Positions 27,156 to 34,683 of a stretch of 41,142 bases of DNA are shown piece by piece (the stretch's first letter is position 1; each line of letters starts with the position of its first letter). This DNA comes from Cellulomonas sp. ACRRI (lineage in GTDB: Bacteria > Actinomycetota > Actinomycetes > Actinomycetales > Cellulomonadaceae): NCBI RefSeq assembly GCF_022346185.1, contig NZ_JAKRMS010000021.1, forward strand, positions 1 to 41,142, read 5' to 3'. Made by a program: the position numbers and the translations under genes. Below the pieces are notes generated by a model. The model did no database searches and had not been told where the DNA came from. It saw nothing but the letters and a program-made list of their open reading frames with translations.

Positions 27156-28195
27156 GCGGCCTGCGGGTGGCGGCGACGCCCACGCCCGGCGCGGCGCCCC
27201 GCCGTCCCGCGGGCCCCCGGCGCCGTCCCCGGCTCGCCGTGGCGGGCCTCGCGGTGGCCGCGCTGCTGCTCGCGCTGGTGGCGCTCGGCGTCGGCGACTA
27301 CCCGCTGGGCGTCGTGGACGTGGTCCGCGCGCTCGTGACGGACCAGGGGTTCGCCACGACCATCGTGACCGAGTGGCGGCTGCCGCGGGTGCTGGTGGCG
27401 CTGGTGTTCGGCGCGGCGCTCGCGGTGTCGGGCGCCCTGTTCCAGTCCGTGACCCGCAACCCGCTGGGGTCGCCGGACGTCATCGGCTTCTCCACCGGCT
27501 CGTACACCGGGGTTCTGGTCGTGACGACCGTCCTCGGCACGGGCACGCTCGGCGTGTCCGCGGGGGCGCTGGTGGCCGGGCTGCTCACGGCCCTGGTGGT
27601 GTACCTGCTGGCGTACCGGGACGGGGTGCAGGGCTTCCGGCTGATCGTGGTCGGCATCGGCGTCACCGGGATGCTGCACGGCGTCAACGTGTGGCTGCTG
27701 CTGCGGGCGAAGACCGAGGTGGCGCTCGCGGCGTCGATCTGGGGCGCCGGGTCCCTCTCGCTGGTCGGCTGGTCGCAGGCGCTGCCGGCCGTCGCGGTGC
27801 TCGCGGTGCTGGCGCCCCTGGTGTGGGCCGTCCGCCCCTCGCTGCGGCAGCTCGAGCTCGGCGACGACGCGGCGAGCGCGCACGGCGTGCGCGTCGAGGC
27901 GTCCCGGCTCGCGGTGGTCGTGCTGGGCGTCGCGCTGATCGCGACGGTGACCGCGACCGCGGGGCCGATCGCGTTCGTGGCGCTGGCCGCGCCGCAGATC
28001 GCCCGCCGGCTGACCGGCTCGGCGGGGCTGCCGCTGGTGGCGTCGGCACTGACCGGCGCGGTGGTGCTGCTCGCGGCGGACGTGCTCGCGCAGCACGTGC
28101 TGCCCACGGCGCTGCCGGTGGGTGTGGTGACGGTGGTGCTCGGCGGGGTGTACCTGCTGGCCCTGATCGTGCGGGAGGCGCGGCGGCGATGGTGA
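27152..28195 (+). CDS. FecCD-family siderophore permease (second subunit)
   Basis: A 347-residue FecCD permease paired with the preceding subunit. Seen: an Arg/Pro-rich cytoplasmic start (1-28), VTEWRLPRVLVALVFGAALAVSG, ALFQSVTRNPLGSPDVIGFSTG, a long LELGDDAASAHGVRVEASR coupling segment, AGPIAFVALAAPQIARRLTGSAG and LPTALPVGVVTVVLGGVYLLALI. These match FecD/FepG-type subunits. The GTG at 27152 overlaps the previous stop in a GTGA, so translation is coupled. The ATPase start overlaps the end of this gene. Confidence 0.95.
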   Translation: MSGLRVAATPTPGAAPRRPAGPRRRPRLAVAGLAVAALLLALVALGVGDYPLGVVDVVRALVTDQGFATTIVTEWRLPRVLVALVFGAALAVSGALFQSVTRNPLGSPDVIGFSTGSYTGVLVVTTVLGTGTLGVSAGALVAGLLTALVVYLLAYRDGVQGFRLIVVGIGVTGMLHGVNVWLLLRAKTEVALAASIWGAGSLSLVGWSQALPAVAVLAVLAPLVWAVRPSLRQLELGDDAASAHGVRVEASRLAVVVLGVALIATVTATAGPIAFVALAAPQIARRLTGSAGLPLVASALTGAVVLLAADVLAQHVLPTALPVGVVTVVLGGVYLLALIVREARRRW

Positions 28196-28992
28196 GTCAG
28201 GAGCGGCTGCGGGCCGACCGGGTGACCCTGGGCTACGAGCGGAAGACCGTGTCGACCGACCTGAGCCTGGCGGTCCCGGACGGCTCGTTCACGGTGGTCG
28301 TCGGCCCGAACGCGTGCGGGAAGTCGACGCTGCTGCGCTCGCTGGCCCGGCTGCTGCGGCCGGCGGCCGGCGAGGTGGTGCTCGACGGCACGTCGATCCA
28401 CCGGATGCCGACCAAGGAGGTCGCGCGCCGGGTGGGGCTGCTGCCGCAGACGGCGCTGGCGCCGGAGGGCATCACGGTCGGCGAGCTGGTCGCGCGCGGC
28501 CGGTACCCGCACCAGAACCTGTTCCGGCAGCAGTCCGACGCGGACCGCCGGGCGGTGGCGGACGCGATGGACGCGACGCGCGTGACCGACCTGGCCGCGG
28601 TGCCGGTCGACGAGCTGTCCGGCGGGCAGCGGCAGCGGGTATGGGTGGCGATGGCCCTGGCCCAGGAGACCGGCATCCTGCTGCTCGACGAGCCGACGAC
28701 GTTCCTCGACATCGCGCACCAGATCGAGCTCATGGACCTGTTCGCCCGGCTGCACGCCGAGGGGGCGACGCTGGTCGCCGTGCTGCACGACCTCAACCAC
28801 GCGGCCCGGTACGCGACGCACCTGGTGGTGATGAAGGACGGCGCCGTGGTCGCCCAGGGCAGGCCGACGGAGGTGGTGACGGCCGAGCTGGTCGAGGAGG
28901 TCTTCGGCCTGCCGTGCCTGGTGATCCCGGACCCGCTGGCGGGCACGCCGCTGGTCATCCCGCGCGGCTCGGCGCACACCGCCGCGGACTGA
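28189..28992 (+). CDS. FecE-type siderophore ABC transporter ATPase
   Basis: A 267-residue ABC ATPase energising iron-siderophore import. Walker A GPNACGKS (39-46), Q-loop LLPQTALAPEG, signature LSGGQRQRVWVAM, Walker B ILLLDEPTTFLDIAHQ and switch His in LHDLNHAARY. The segment ARGRYPHQNLFRQQSDADR after the Q-loop is typical of the siderophore-type subfamily. The ATG at 28189 (or the next codon, GTG at 28192, which overlaps the previous stop) follows GGGAGG at 28173-28178. It is the third gene of the iron operon, ending 22 bases before the converging rskA gene. Confidence 0.95.
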   Translation: MVSQERLRADRVTLGYERKTVSTDLSLAVPDGSFTVVVGPNACGKSTLLRSLARLLRPAAGEVVLDGTSIHRMPTKEVARRVGLLPQTALAPEGITVGELVARGRYPHQNLFRQQSDADRRAVADAMDATRVTDLAAVPVDELSGGQRQRVWVAMALAQETGILLLDEPTTFLDIAHQIELMDLFARLHAEGATLVAVLHDLNHAARYATHLVVMKDGAVVAQGRPTEVVTAELVEEVFGLPCLVIPDPLAGTPLVIPRGSAHTAAD

Positions 28993-29014
28993 GCCGCGCG
29001 CGCCGTCGGCCGGG

Positions 29015-29917
29015 TCAGGCGGGGGCCAGGACCACCACGGGCTCGCTGGTCGGCTGCTCCGAGCCGCCCTCGGGCTCGACGGTGAGGGCGAGTGCGTCGC
29101 CGGTCCGGTAGGCGTCGGTGCGGATCTGCAGCGTGCCGTCGGTGACCCCGGTGGTGGCGTCCGGGACCGGCGAGCCGTCCCGCATGACCCACAGCTGGTA
29201 GACCTCCCCGGCGCCCGGCGCGTCGACGCCGGTCGCGGTGACCAGCGCGGCGTCGGCGGTGACGACCGCGACCGCGGTGCCGCCCGAGGTGACCGGGGCG
29301 GAGACGACCTGGGCGCCGGGCTCGGCGAGCAGGGCGGTGATCCGGTCCGCGCGCGCCTCGGCCTCGGCGGCCCGCTGGCCCTGCCGCCAGGCGACGGTGC
29401 TGGGCACGGCGATCGCCGCGAGCAGGGCGAGGGCGGCGACGGCGGCGGACCAGCGGCGGCGCGCGGTCCGGCGGCCGGCGGGCCGGGTGGAGCCGCCGGT
29501 GCGCCCGGTCCGGGGCGGCGCGCCCGGGGTGGTCGGCGTCGGGTCGGGCGGCGTCGGGACGGCGCCGCCGGGGGTCGTGGACGCGGCCGGGCGGTCGGCC
29601 GCGGCGCGGACCGGCGCGGACCCGTCCGCCTCCGGGTCCGTCCCCGCATCGGTCTGCGGCACGCGGTCGACCTCGGCCAGCACGGCGAGCCGCACGGCGT
29701 CGGGCGCGGCGACCGCCACGGCCTCGCCCAGCACGGCCGCGGTCTCGCGCAGCGACCGGGCCTCGCGGGCGGCCTCCGGGTCGCGGGCGATCAGGTCGTC
29801 GACGCGGGCCCGCTCGGCGTCGTCGAGGGCGTCCAGCGCCCAGGCGCCGAGCAGCTCGCGGGTGGCGGCGTCGTCGGGCCGGCGGTCGCCCGGGCGCGGG
29901 GTCGCGGGCGCGTTCAC
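29015..29917 (-). CDS. rskA: Anti-sigma-K factor RskA
   Basis: A 300-residue membrane protein that holds its sigma factor inactive until a signal triggers proteolysis. N-terminal anti-sigma helices (about 15-85; TRELLGAWALDALDDAERARV is typical), a long Pro/Thr/Gly-rich linker (about 90-150), one membrane helix (about 155-178) and an outer RskA domain (about 185-300; GEVYQLWVMRDGSPVPD and the two beta-rich blocks). No zinc-binding His-x3-Cys-x2-Cys motif is seen, as in RskA. The GTG at 29917 overlaps the sigK stop in GTGA. It is longer than the M. tuberculosis protein (232), mainly through the linker. Confidence 0.92.
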   Translation of the reverse strand: MNAPATPRPGDRRPDDAATRELLGAWALDALDDAERARVDDLIARDPEAAREARSLRETAAVLGEAVAVAAPDAVRLAVLAEVDRVPQTDAGTDPEADGSAPVRAAADRPAASTTPGGAVPTPPDPTPTTPGAPPRTGRTGGSTRPAGRRTARRRWSAAVAALALLAAIAVPSTVAWRQGQRAAEAEARADRITALLAEPGAQVVSAPVTSGGTAVAVVTADAALVTATGVDAPGAGEVYQLWVMRDGSPVPDATTGVTDGTLQIRTDAYRTGDALALTVEPEGGSEQPTSEPVVVLAPA

Positions 29918-30489
29918 GCGGCCACCCCCAGGCAGTCGCGCAGCCGGGTGAGGCCGTCGCGGATGCGGCTCTTGACCGTGGGCAGCGGGGCCTCGAGCGA
30001 CTCGGCCACCTCGCGGTAGGTCCGGCCGTCGTAGTACGCGAGGACCACGGCCTCGCGCTGGGTGTCGGTCAGCCCGCCCAGGCAGTGCCGGACGCGCTCG
30101 GCCTCGAGGTTCGACTCGGCCTGCTCGGCGACGACGTCGAAGGCGCGCGGCCGGTCGCCGTCGAGCACCGCCTGGTCGCGGGTGCGCTGGGCCTGCACCG
30201 AGCGCACGCGGTCGACGGCCCGGCGGTGCGCCATCGTGGTCGCCCACGCGCGCGCCGAGCCGCGCCGGGCGTCCCACCGGGACGCCGTGCGCCAGATCTC
30301 CACCATGACCTCCTGGGTGACCTCCGCGGCGTGGTCCGGGTCGCGGAGGACGGCGAGCGCCGTGCCGTGCACGGCGGGGGACAGCATGTCGTACAGCGCC
30401 GGGAACGCGTCGCGGTCGCCGTCGGCGACGCGGGCGAGCGCCTCGTCGGCCGTCGCGCGGGCGGCGGGGCGGGAACCGGGGGAGGACAC
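29914..30489 (-). CDS. sigK: ECF sigma factor, SigK-like
   Basis: A 191-residue group 4 sigma factor. Region 2 spans about 25-92 (FPALYDMLSPAVHGTALAVL, AAEVTQEVMVEIWRTASRWD) and region 4 about 138-187 (LTDTQREAVVLAYYDGRTYR, LPTVKSRIRDGL). Cys136 and Cys186 are 50 residues apart; M. tuberculosis SigK forms a disulfide between Cys133 and Cys183, which weakens its hold on RskA. The downstream RskA supports the name. The GTG at 30489 is supported by CAGACT 6 bases upstream and no ribosome site; the frame is open far upstream but antisense to other genes. The lipoprotein upstream may be one of its targets (inference). Confidence 0.93.
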   Translation of the reverse strand: MSSPGSRPAARATADEALARVADGDRDAFPALYDMLSPAVHGTALAVLRDPDHAAEVTQEVMVEIWRTASRWDARRGSARAWATTMAHRRAVDRVRSVQAQRTRDQAVLDGDRPRAFDVVAEQAESNLEAERVRHCLGGLTDTQREAVVLAYYDGRTYREVAESLEAPLPTVKSRIRDGLTRLRDCLGVAA

Positions 30490-30495
30490 CGCAGC

Positions 30496-30501
30496 AGTCT
30501 G
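30496..30501 (-). promoter_or_regulatory. -10-like hexamer of sigK
   Basis: CAGACT on the minus strand, 6 bases before the GTG at 30489, with no ribosome site. It fits the leaderless pattern of the window, with C in place of T at the first base. Confidence 0.4.
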
Positions 30502-30547
30502 CCGCACGGCGCCCGCGGGCTCGCCCCGACCCGCCCGCGGCGCGAGC

Positions 30548-30585
30548 GTGACGCCGGCCCCGGCGGGGATCGGGGCCGGCGTCAC
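30548..30585. terminator. Terminator hairpin between lipoprotein gene and sigK
   Basis: GTGACGCCGGCCCC (30548-30561) pairs perfectly with GGGGCCGGCGTCAC (30572-30585) around a 10-base loop, 14 bases beyond the lipoprotein stop. No T tract follows on either strand. It should separate the lipoprotein transcript from sigK-rskA. Confidence 0.7.
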
Positions 30586-30599
30586 GGTCTCGGGGCCCG

Positions 30600-31901
30600 T
30601 CAGGGGACGAGCGCCGCCGCGAGCGAGTCGATGGCGCCGGCGAGGGTGGACACGTGCATGCCCAGCCCGGCGGCGACGTCGTCCGCGGGCAGCTCGCCGC
30701 CGCTGACGTCCTCGAAGAACTGGCCCGCGGGGCCGCGGTAGCCGTCGAGGTTCATCAGGGCCTCCTGCTGCCCGTCCGTGTCGCCGGTGGCGTCGGCGAC
30801 CGCGTAGTCGACGAAGTAGCCGATGTGCTCGCGCCACAGGTCGAGGAACGCGGTCCCCTTCTCCTCGCCGGCCAGCGAGGCCACGGCGTCGGACAGCGCG
30901 ACCGAGTTGGCGTCCAGCGTGGCGGCCGCGGCGGTGAACGCCGGGGACTCGACCCCGCCCTCGGCGGTGTAGGCCGTGAACACGGCGTACGACGCCAGGT
31001 AGACGTGCTCCTGGAGCAGCGCGGTCAGCGTCGAGCGGAGCGTCGAGGCGTCGTCCGTCGCGTCCCCGGACAGGCCGGCGCCGGCGGCCAGGCCGGTCGC
31101 GATCGTGGCGGCGTCCATGCCGACGTGGTCGGCGGCGGCCTTGAGCGTGTCGGACGCGGTCGGCTCGCCGGCGGCCAGGGCGTCGATGGCGGCGGACATG
31201 GTGCTCACGTGCATCGCGAGCGCCTCCGCCACCGCGGCCGCGGGCAGGTTGCCGGCGCTGATCTGCTCGAAGAACGCGCCCGCGTCGGTCGTGTACCCGG
31301 CGAGCGACGCCTGCGCGGCGTCGGCGGCGGCCTGGTCGCCCGACTTCACCGCGACGGCGTAGTCGACGAAGTACCCGACGTGCGCGTCCCAGAGCTGCTG
31401 GAACGCGGCGGCCTGCTCCTCGCCGGCGAGCGAGCCGACGGCGTCGGCGAGGTCGGCGGTGTTGCCGTCCAGCGCGGCCTTCGCGGCGGCGAACTCCTCG
31501 GAGTCGGCGCCGGCCGTGTAGGCGGTCGCCACGCCGATGCCGGTCAGGTAGACGTGCTCCTGGAGGAGCGCGGTGAGGCCGGCGCGCAGCGTGGCGGCGT
31601 CGGAGTCGACCTCTCCGGCGGTGCCCGTGGCGGCGGCCAGACCGGTCGCCAGGGTCAGGGCCGTCTCGGGCATGTGCGCGGCGGCGGTGCGCGCGTCGGC
31701 GAACGGGTCGCCGGTGCTGACGGGCTCGACGGCGCCCGTGCCGCTCATCGCGGAGTGGTCCGAGCCGTCCATCGAGGTGGCGGCCGACGGCTGGGCGCCC
31801 CCGGTCGTGTCGTCGCTGCTGCTGCAGGCGGCCAGCGTGAGGCTCAGGGTGAGCCCGGCGGCCATCGCGGCCACGGCGTAGGTGCTGCGGGTGCGTCGCA
31901 T
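30600..31901 (-). CDS. Lipoprotein with duplicated His-bearing helical domain
   Basis: A 433-residue exported lipoprotein of unknown function. Signal peptide with lipobox LAAC (Cys26); a linker with Met and His (SMDGSDHSAMSG, 43-54); then two copies of one helical domain, about 73-245 and 256-430, clearly alike over their length. Four His are repeated at the same places: His76/259 (AHM, DHV), His116/299 (LLQEHVYL), His174/359 (AHVGYFVDY, EHIGYFVDY) and His231/416 (MHVST). This suggests a metal- or cofactor-binding four-helix bundle in each copy (inference). The ATG at 31901 is chosen because AAGGAG lies 5 bases upstream; a second ATG is adjacent at 31904. It lies upstream of sigK-rskA but is separated by a hairpin. 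No known family recognised. Confidence 0.88.
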   Translation of the reverse strand: MRRTRSTYAVAAMAAGLTLSLTLAACSSSDDTTGGAQPSAATSMDGSDHSAMSGTGAVEPVSTGDPFADARTAAAHMPETALTLATGLAAATGTAGEVDSDAATLRAGLTALLQEHVYLTGIGVATAYTAGADSEEFAAAKAALDGNTADLADAVGSLAGEEQAAAFQQLWDAHVGYFVDYAVAVKSGDQAAADAAQASLAGYTTDAGAFFEQISAGNLPAAAVAEALAMHVSTMSAAIDALAAGEPTASDTLKAAADHVGMDAATIATGLAAGAGLSGDATDDASTLRSTLTALLQEHVYLASYAVFTAYTAEGGVESPAFTAAAATLDANSVALSDAVASLAGEEKGTAFLDLWREHIGYFVDYAVADATGDTDGQQEALMNLDGYRGPAGQFFEDVSGGELPADDVAAGLGMHVSTLAGAIDSLAAALVP

Positions 31902-31997
31902 CATCGCTCCTTGCGTCCCTCGGGTGTGAGTCACGAGGGGTTCGGAGCGCGGCGTCCCGCGGATGGGTGGCGGGGCCCGGCGGACCGGGTGAACGCG

Positions 31998-32231
31998 CTA
32001 CGCGGCCCCGTACCAGGCCAGCGCGAGCACGGCGTCCTCCGGCCGTTCGGCGTGCTCGGGGGCGGGACCGCCGACGAAGCACTGGCACGGGCCGTCGCGG
32101 TGCACCAGGCCGGCGTGCGGGCGGGCGACGCAGGGGGTGGGGCCGACGGCGGCCCGCAGCTCGTCGAACGGGGTCCAGGCGGCGGGCAGCCGGCCGATGG
32201 TGGCCGGGCGGCCGAGGTCGTCGAGGGTCAT
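31998..32231 (-). CDS. Small cysteine-containing protein of unknown function
   Basis: A 77-residue protein I do not recognise. It has no signal or membrane segment. Notable blocks: an N-terminal MTLDDLGRPATIGRLPAAW, then TPCVARPHAGLVHRDGPCQCF, with three Cys (one in PC, two in CQC) and two His that could bind a metal or react with oxidants, and a C-terminal AERPEDAVLALAWYGA. The ATG at 32231 follows a strong ribosome site, GGAGGTGGGA, which argues that it is real. The frame is open upstream to 32333 but that part has no ribosome site and is Arg/Gly/Pro-rich. It is 96 bases upstream of the His-bearing lipoprotein and could be co-transcribed with it. Confidence 0.62.
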   Translation of the reverse strand: MTLDDLGRPATIGRLPAAWTPFDELRAAVGPTPCVARPHAGLVHRDGPCQCFVGGPAPEHAERPEDAVLALAWYGAA

Positions 32232-32498
32232 GCGGTCCCACCTCCGTGCTCCGGGCCTCCGGGGAGGCCCCTGCGGCGCCGGCCGGGCCGACGTCGCCCC
32301 GCGGGCCACCTCGGCCCGTGTGCTGCTGTCCATCGGACGGTCGCACGGGTTCCTGTGGCGTCAGGTGCATCTCGGTGGTATCGGAGGGGTGAAAAACCGC
32401 ACATGTGGTCGACATCACGGACGAATCGGGCGGTCTCGGGTCGCGCGACGGCGCACGGCGTGGGATGCGCGCGCGGGACCGGGCGGAGCCGGGCGGCG
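32232..32498. other. Non-coding region between small protein and peptide operon
   Basis: No gene is seen in these 267 bases. Near the small-protein start, GGGCCTCC (32253-32260) and GGAGGCCC (32263-32270) form a hairpin that lies in its leader. The stretch 32330-32430 is clearly less GC-rich and probably holds the promoter. TGTGGTCGACATCACG at 32404-32419 matches 8 of 10 fixed bases of a CRP/GlxR site. No clear -10 was fixed. Confidence 0.5.
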
Positions 32499-34169
32499 TC
32501 AGCCCGCCAGCCGTGCCGCCCGCCGCGCCGCCTGCGCCGCCGGGTCCGGCACCGGGGCCGCGGCCAGCAGCCGGCGGGTGTAGTCGTGCTCGGGCGCACC
32601 GAGCACGCGGCTGCGCTCGCCCGCCTCCACCACCCGCCCGCGGTGCATCACCGCGACCCGGTCGGCCAGCTCGTCCACCACCGCCAGGTCGTGGCTGATG
32701 AACAGGCAGGCGAACCGCAGCCGCTGCTGGATTGACCGGAACAGCTCGAGCACCGTGGCCTGCACGGAGACGTCCAGCGCGGACGTGGGCTCGTCGGCGA
32801 TCAGCAGCTCCGGGTCCAGGGACACCGCGCGGGCGATCGACACGCGTTGCCGCTGGCCGCCGGACAGCTCGTGGGGGTACCGGGAGGCCCAGGCCGCGGG
32901 CAGCTCGACGCCGTCGAGCAGCTCGCCCACCCGCGCGGTCAGCGCGGCACCGCGCAGTCCGGCGTGCACCCGCAGCGGCTCCGCGATCGACTCGCCGACC
33001 GTGTACCGCGGGTTCAGCGACGCGGCCGGGTTCTGGAACACGACCCCGATCCGGGTGCGGGCGGCCCGCACGGCGCGCGGGGTGTCCCGGCCCAGGCGGG
33101 TGCCGACGACCTCGACCGTGCCGGAGGTGAGCGGCGCCAGGCCGAGCGCGCACCGGCCGAGGGTCGACTTGCCGGAGCCCGACTCGCCGACCAGCGCCAG
33201 CATCTCGCCGGGCTGCACCCGCAGCGTCACGCCGTCGACGGCGCGGACCACGCGGCCCCGGCGGTTCCGGTACTCGACCACCAGGTCCTCGACGTTGAGC
33301 GCGGGCCGCTCGGCGGAGTCGGTGCCGGCGGGGCGCTCGTCGGCGCCGATCCGCGGCACGGCGTCGAGCAGGGTGCGGGTGTAGGCCGCGGCGGGGGCGT
33401 CGAACAGGTCGGCGACGTCGGCGGTCTCGACGACCTCGCCGTGCCGCATCACCACGACCCGGTCCGCCAGGTCCGCCACGACGCCCATGTCGTGGGTGAT
33501 CAGCACGACGGCCGCGGAGGTGCGCGCCCGCAGCCGGCGCAGGACGTCCAGCACCTCCTGCTGCACGGTGACGTCGAGTGCGGTGGTCGGCTCGTCGGCG
33601 ATCAGCACCTCCGGGTCGCAGGCCAGGGCCATCGCGATCATGACCCGCTGCGCCTGCCCGCCGGACAGCTGGTGCGGGTAGAACCGCAGCCGGTCCTCGG
33701 GGTCGGGCAGCTCGACCATGCGCAGCAGCTCGACGGCCCGGGCGCGGGCCTCGGCGCGGGACAGGCCGGGCAGGTGCCGGCGCAGGGTCTCGCGCAGCTG
33801 GAACCCGATGGTGAACACGGGGTCCAGGGCGTTCGACGGGTCCTGGAAGATCATCGCGACCCGGCGGCCGCGGACGTCGGACAGCGCCCGGTCGTCCAGG
33901 CCGACCAGCTCCAGGTCCCCGAGCCGGGCGCTGCCGGTGACCCGGGCGGTGCCGGGGAGCAGGCCCAGCACGGCGAGCGAGGACACGGACTTGCCGGACC
34001 CGGACTCGCCGACGACGGCCAGCACCTCGCCCGCGTGCAGGTCGAAGGAGACGCCGCGGACGGCGTGCACGTCGGGCGACCGCCCGCGGTCGACCCGGAA
34101 CGTGACGGTCAGGTCGCGGACCGACAGCACGGGCGCGCGGCCGGCGGCGGGGGTGGGGTCGGTCGTCAC
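32499..34169 (-). CDS. Fused double-ATPase of an oligopeptide ABC importer
   Basis: A 556-residue protein with two ABC ATPase domains of the Dpp/Opp type in one chain, equivalent to DppD and DppF together. Domain 1 (about 13-270): Walker A GESGSGKS at 54-61, LSGGQAQR at 168-175, Walker B LIADEP near 189-194. Domain 2 (about 290-550): Walker A at 328-335, LSGGQRQR at 435-442, LIADEP near 456-461. Each is followed by the oligopeptide/dipeptide C-terminal extension (PAAAYTRTLLDAVP, EHDYTRRLLAAAP). Such fusions are common in actinobacteria. The GTG at 34169 overlaps the regulator stop (GTGA). It is the last gene of the seven-gene operon. Confidence 0.95.
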   Translation of the reverse strand: MTTDPTPAAGRAPVLSVRDLTVTFRVDRGRSPDVHAVRGVSFDLHAGEVLAVVGESGSGKSVSSLAVLGLLPGTARVTGSARLGDLELVGLDDRALSDVRGRRVAMIFQDPSNALDPVFTIGFQLRETLRRHLPGLSRAEARARAVELLRMVELPDPEDRLRFYPHQLSGGQAQRVMIAMALACDPEVLIADEPTTALDVTVQQEVLDVLRRLRARTSAAVVLITHDMGVVADLADRVVVMRHGEVVETADVADLFDAPAAAYTRTLLDAVPRIGADERPAGTDSAERPALNVEDLVVEYRNRRGRVVRAVDGVTLRVQPGEMLALVGESGSGKSTLGRCALGLAPLTSGTVEVVGTRLGRDTPRAVRAARTRIGVVFQNPAASLNPRYTVGESIAEPLRVHAGLRGAALTARVGELLDGVELPAAWASRYPHELSGGQRQRVSIARAVSLDPELLIADEPTSALDVSVQATVLELFRSIQQRLRFACLFISHDLAVVDELADRVAVMHRGRVVEAGERSRVLGAPEHDYTRRLLAAAPVPDPAAQAARRAARLAG

Positions 34170-34678
34170 GGTTCTCCAGTCCCGGCCTGCGCGTCGCGGT
34201 AGGCCTCCCAGTCGGCGAGCATCTTGCGGTGGTACCCCGCGAGCCACTCCATGTAGTTGCGGGCGTTGCGCAGGCGGCGCGCCGGCCCCTCCGCCGGGCC
34301 GCCGGTGAGGGCCGCGTCGAGGACCCGCTGCAGCCGCGGCAGGTAGTTCCGCTCGCTCGCCAGCCAGCGCCCCCAGATGTCGTCCTCGACGCGGAAGTAG
34401 TGGTTCCGGTCGCCGCCGATCGCGTGCCGCTGGATGAACCCGACCTCCACGAGCCGCCGGGTCGCGGTGGACACGGCCCCGGCGCTCGCGGTGAGCAGGT
34501 GCGCGATCTGCTGCGAGGACAGGTACGGGCGGTCGGCGATCATCAGCAGCCCCACCACGCGGCCCTCCATGCGGGCGCTGTTCGTGCCCTCCCAGGTGAG
34601 CGCGAACTGCTCGATCCACGCCAGCTGGTCCGGCGTCATCGTGAGGTCGGCGGCCGGTGCTGCGTCGTCGCTGGTCAT
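34166..34678 (-). CDS. GbsR/MarR-like winged-helix regulator
   Basis: A 170-residue DNA-binding protein. After an N-terminal stretch with DQLAWIEQFALTWEGTNSARMEGRVVGLLMI, the winged helix (about 45-100) reads YLSSQQIAHLLTASAGAVSTATRRLVEVGFIQRHAIGGDRNHYFRV, as in GbsR-type and MarR-like repressors. The rest is helical, probably for dimer formation. It sits within the peptide-import operon, between the serine hydrolase (5-base gap) and the ATPase (4-base overlap), so it probably regulates that operon. The ATG at 34678 has no ribosome site, but TAGGCT lies exactly 7 bases upstream, pointing to an internal leaderless promoter. Confidence 0.9.
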   Translation of the reverse strand: MTSDDAAPAADLTMTPDQLAWIEQFALTWEGTNSARMEGRVVGLLMIADRPYLSSQQIAHLLTASAGAVSTATRRLVEVGFIQRHAIGGDRNHYFRVEDDIWGRWLASERNYLPRLQRVLDAALTGGPAEGPARRLRNARNYMEWLAGYHRKMLADWEAYRDAQAGTGEP

Positions 34679-34683
34679 GCGGG

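Noticed and set aside
32228-32599. Possible leader peptide in the 32.3-32.5 kb gap
   Set aside because: The Arg/Gly-rich frame has no ribosome site and crosses the ATPase gene end; no peptide could be supported.
29914-33153. Minus-strand frame of 1079 residues upstream of sigK
   Set aside because: Only the last 191 residues resemble a sigma factor; the rest is antisense to or out of frame with the lipoprotein and ATPase genes.
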